Origin: an uncultured Microcaldota archaeon
GTDB taxonomy: Archaea > Micrarchaeota > Micrarchaeia > Anstonellales > Bilamarchaeaceae
Reading direction: 5' to 3'
Length of the DNA stretch: 15,985 bases
Assembly: GCA_903835325.1 (NCBI GenBank)
Contig: CAILMU010000221.1
Span: 1 to 15,985 of the forward strand
Positions 14,241-15,985 of this stretch are shown one piece after another (position 1 is the first letter of the stretch; every line of letters begins with the position of its first letter). The position numbers and the translations under genes are program-made. The notes under the pieces are model-generated. The model ran no database searches and was not told where the DNA came from. It saw only the letters and a program-made list of their open reading frames with translations.

Positions 14241-14294
14241 AATAAAGCAGTGCCGGGAGACTCTCGCAGCTATCCAAAAAATATCATTTTAAAC
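14241..14294. promoter_or_regulatory. Divergent promoter region of the SRAP and radical SAM genes
   Basis: Minus-strand CTTTATT (14241-14247) is centred 27 nt before the SRAP start. Plus-strand TTTTAAAC (14287-14294) is centred about 33 nt before the radical SAM ATG. The 106-nt gap shows no palindrome shared with the toxin-antitoxin operators. Confidence 0.45.
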
Positions 14295-14323
14295 ACTTCC
14301 TGACACTAATAATATCAGATACT

Positions 14324-15946
14324 ATGAAAGTCATGCTCAGCAATGCCCCCGTCACAAAAGACATCTATTGCGACCCTAAAACCAGCCATGGCGCTATGCG
14401 CCCTTCGACAGGCATTTTATACCTGGGCTCTATGCTCGGGAAACAGCCCGCAGCAGGCTTCCCGAACAAGGCCGCGGATGTCCTGCTCGAGGATCCGAAC
14501 AAGAAAGGGACGGACGAAAGGGTCGCGAGATACGGCCCGGATGTCTTCGGCGTCACAGTCTACGAGTCCAATATCAAGGAAGTGGCGGAACTTATATCCC
14601 AGGTCAGGGCGATAAATCCCAAGACGCTTTGTTTTGCAGGGGGCCCGGCCGCGAGCGCGATACCGAACCACGTCCTGCGCGTTACCGGCGCGGATGCTGT
14701 TTTTTGCGGAGAAGCGGACATCACATTCAGGAAAACAATAGAGCACCTGGCGCAGGGAAAAAAGCTCGAGGATATCTACCAGCCGGGCGTCCATGTCAAA
14801 GGAGCTTACTGCGATGGGACTTCTAAAGCGCTTCCCAAGCTGACTAGAGACGAATATGAGGCAATTGAACCGGATCTTTCTCTGATCAGGCATTTAGATC
14901 CATCCGCGGATTTCCGTTCAATCGATTTCGCATTCTCACGGGGCTGCCCTTACCAAAGGTGCAGTTTCTGCCAGTTGCCCTCAAAAAGCGGATTCCGGCA
15001 CCTGAGCGTTCAAAAGACAATCCGCCTGATTCGCGAGATCTCACAAATGCCGAACGTCGAGCAGCTGGTATTCGGGGACGGGACGTTCAGCGGATATAAG
15101 GAAGGGGCGAGACGGATCCTGGAAAGGATGGTCGCCGAAAAGATATCGTTCAAAAAGGGCATCTCGGCCGAGATCGCGGTCGATCTGTGCCTGGAGAAAG
15201 GGAGCGTAGGGCACAGGGAAATCGACTGGGGTTTCCTGAGGCTCTTAAGAGCAACCGGCATGACGTGCGAGCTCGAGACCGGAAGCCTTTCTTCCGCCCA
15301 GATAGAGAACTTCAGCCTGCCACGCTTCAGCTTCCCTGAACTCATGAACCTGCTTGATGCGATGAAAACCTTGGGGATGGAGAGCAGCGGAAGCATGATG
15401 CTAAGCGGTTTCGATACTAAATGCGAAGATGTGATCGAGGTCATACAGAGATATTTCAATCTAAAGGCCCATTTCCCGGATTTCGAGCTTGATATCGCTG
15501 ATGCGATATCCCCATACATAGGGACAGGCGAATACGCCAAATTCCTCTCTGCCCTGAAAAACGAGGCCTCTGGCTCGTTCGCGATACGCTCCGACATGGT
15601 CCGCTTCGGAGGCTTGGAGGATATAAGCCAGGATGGTGACGAGCACCGATATCTTCTCCGTTCATCTATCCCGCTCAGTGATCCGGTTCTCATGAAAGCC
15701 ATGGCCGATTCAAGGAACACGGCCTTGCTGCTGGACATGGATCTCGAACCCGAGATGGGCCGTGCATTGCGCCTCGTGCTTTTGCAGAACGAAATCGCGA
15801 AGGGCTCGCGGAACCTTCCTCCCGGGCGCAGGCAATTGATAGACCTGATGGTCGAGAACGCGGTGCACGAGGAAACGCAATCGGAAATCGGCCTGAGGGC
15901 GCTTTTCCTGTCTGAGGGGGCTATATCGGCACGGCCGATGCGATGA
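14324..15946 (+). CDS. B12-binding-type radical SAM protein with a CX4CX2C cluster motif
   Basis: 540 aa. Residues 1-150 resemble a cobalamin-binding Rossmann-type domain (PDVFGVTVYESN, CFAGGPAAS, CGEADITF) but without the DxHxxG base-off motif. The radical SAM core starts at SRGCPYQRCSFCQLP, with C208, C213 and C216 spaced CX4CX2C instead of the usual CX3CX2C, a spacing known in some B12-dependent subfamilies. It should bind a 4Fe-4S cluster and cleave SAM to a radical. Later segments (LVFGDGTFSGY, ELETGSLSSAQIENF, SSGSMMLSGFDT) fit the TIM-barrel core. The C-terminal about 120 residues are helical. The substrate is unknown: methylation, lipid or tailoring chemistry are all possible. It diverges from SRAP. 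Confidence 0.85.
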   Translation: MKVMLSNAPVTKDIYCDPKTSHGAMRPSTGILYLGSMLGKQPAAGFPNKAADVLLEDPNKKGTDERVARYGPDVFGVTVYESNIKEVAELISQVRAINPKTLCFAGGPAASAIPNHVLRVTGADAVFCGEADITFRKTIEHLAQGKKLEDIYQPGVHVKGAYCDGTSKALPKLTRDEYEAIEPDLSLIRHLDPSADFRSIDFAFSRGCPYQRCSFCQLPSKSGFRHLSVQKTIRLIREISQMPNVEQLVFGDGTFSGYKEGARRILERMVAEKISFKKGISAEIAVDLCLEKGSVGHREIDWGFLRLLRATGMTCELETGSLSSAQIENFSLPRFSFPELMNLLDAMKTLGMESSGSMMLSGFDTKCEDVIEVIQRYFNLKAHFPDFELDIADAISPYIGTGEYAKFLSALKNEASGSFAIRSDMVRFGGLEDISQDGDEHRYLLRSSIPLSDPVLMKAMADSRNTALLLDMDLEPEMGRALRLVLLQNEIAKGSRNLPPGRRQLIDLMVENAVHEETQSEIGLRALFLSEGAISARPMR

Positions 15947-15979
15947 CGAATTAAGCGTGGTATTTACGGAAACGCGGAA

Positions 15980-15985
15980 ATGAGC
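15980..15985 (+). other. Possible start of the next plus-strand gene, cut by the window edge
   Basis: ATGAGC at the very end follows GCGGAA, a context resembling 10736-10744. Too little is visible to call a gene. Confidence 0.15.

Noticed and set aside
14218..14277. Longer start for the SRAP gene
   Set aside because: SRAP catalysis needs Cys at position 2, which fixes the start at 14217.

Overview
The window looks archaeal, probably from a small-genome DPANN-type lineage or another deep euryarchaeal branch; the phylum is a guess. The evidence is TATA-like boxes centred about 22-33 nt upstream of most start codons (leaderless transcripts), GGTG Shine-Dalgarno sites only in front of some downstream genes, an archaeal B-family DNA polymerase with an altered motif C, a small MGRT-type protein, archaeal-style toxin-antitoxin genes, and a uvrB of the kind archaea share with bacteria. 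No rRNA, tRNA, CRISPR array or insertion sequence was recognised. No gap between genes exceeds 300 bases.

Left half (1-8148), housekeeping and envelope genes: the 3' part of a large exported M6-like zinc metalloprotease with a C-terminal membrane anchor (+); a HIT nucleotide hydrolase (-) divergent from uvrB (+); a small cysteine-rich lipoprotein (-); a beta-CASP metallo-beta-lactamase RNase (-); and a CPA2-type cation/proton antiporter (-). The last two lie head to tail, 32 nt apart.

Right half (8149-15985), accessory and repair genes: first a ribbon-helix-helix-like antitoxin with a MazF/PemK-like toxin, behind an AT-rich palindromic operator and a 17-bp inverted repeat. Then comes a compact cluster: a small MGRT protein, a RecA-fold protein that has lost its P-loop, and an unrecognised 176-aa protein. 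A second toxin-antitoxin unit follows (a 51-aa KPI-TPVL antitoxin-like protein plus a GNAT toxin-like acetyltransferase), with a 17-codon remnant of the same antitoxin family behind it. Last are a PolB2-like polymerase with a shortened N-terminal region and a YGIVDS motif C, a convergent SRAP (HMCES/YedK) abasic-site protein, and a B12-binding-type radical SAM protein.

The main hypothesis is that MGRT + RecA-like + unknown protein + PolB2-like (+ SRAP) is an archaeal DNA-damage tolerance or mutagenesis cassette, analogous in logic but not homology to bacterial ImuA-ImuB-DnaE2. It is interrupted by a GNAT toxin-antitoxin unit. The second signal is that both toxin-antitoxin promoters carry the same 12-bp palindrome, ATAAC-N2-GTTAT, placed directly on the TATA box.
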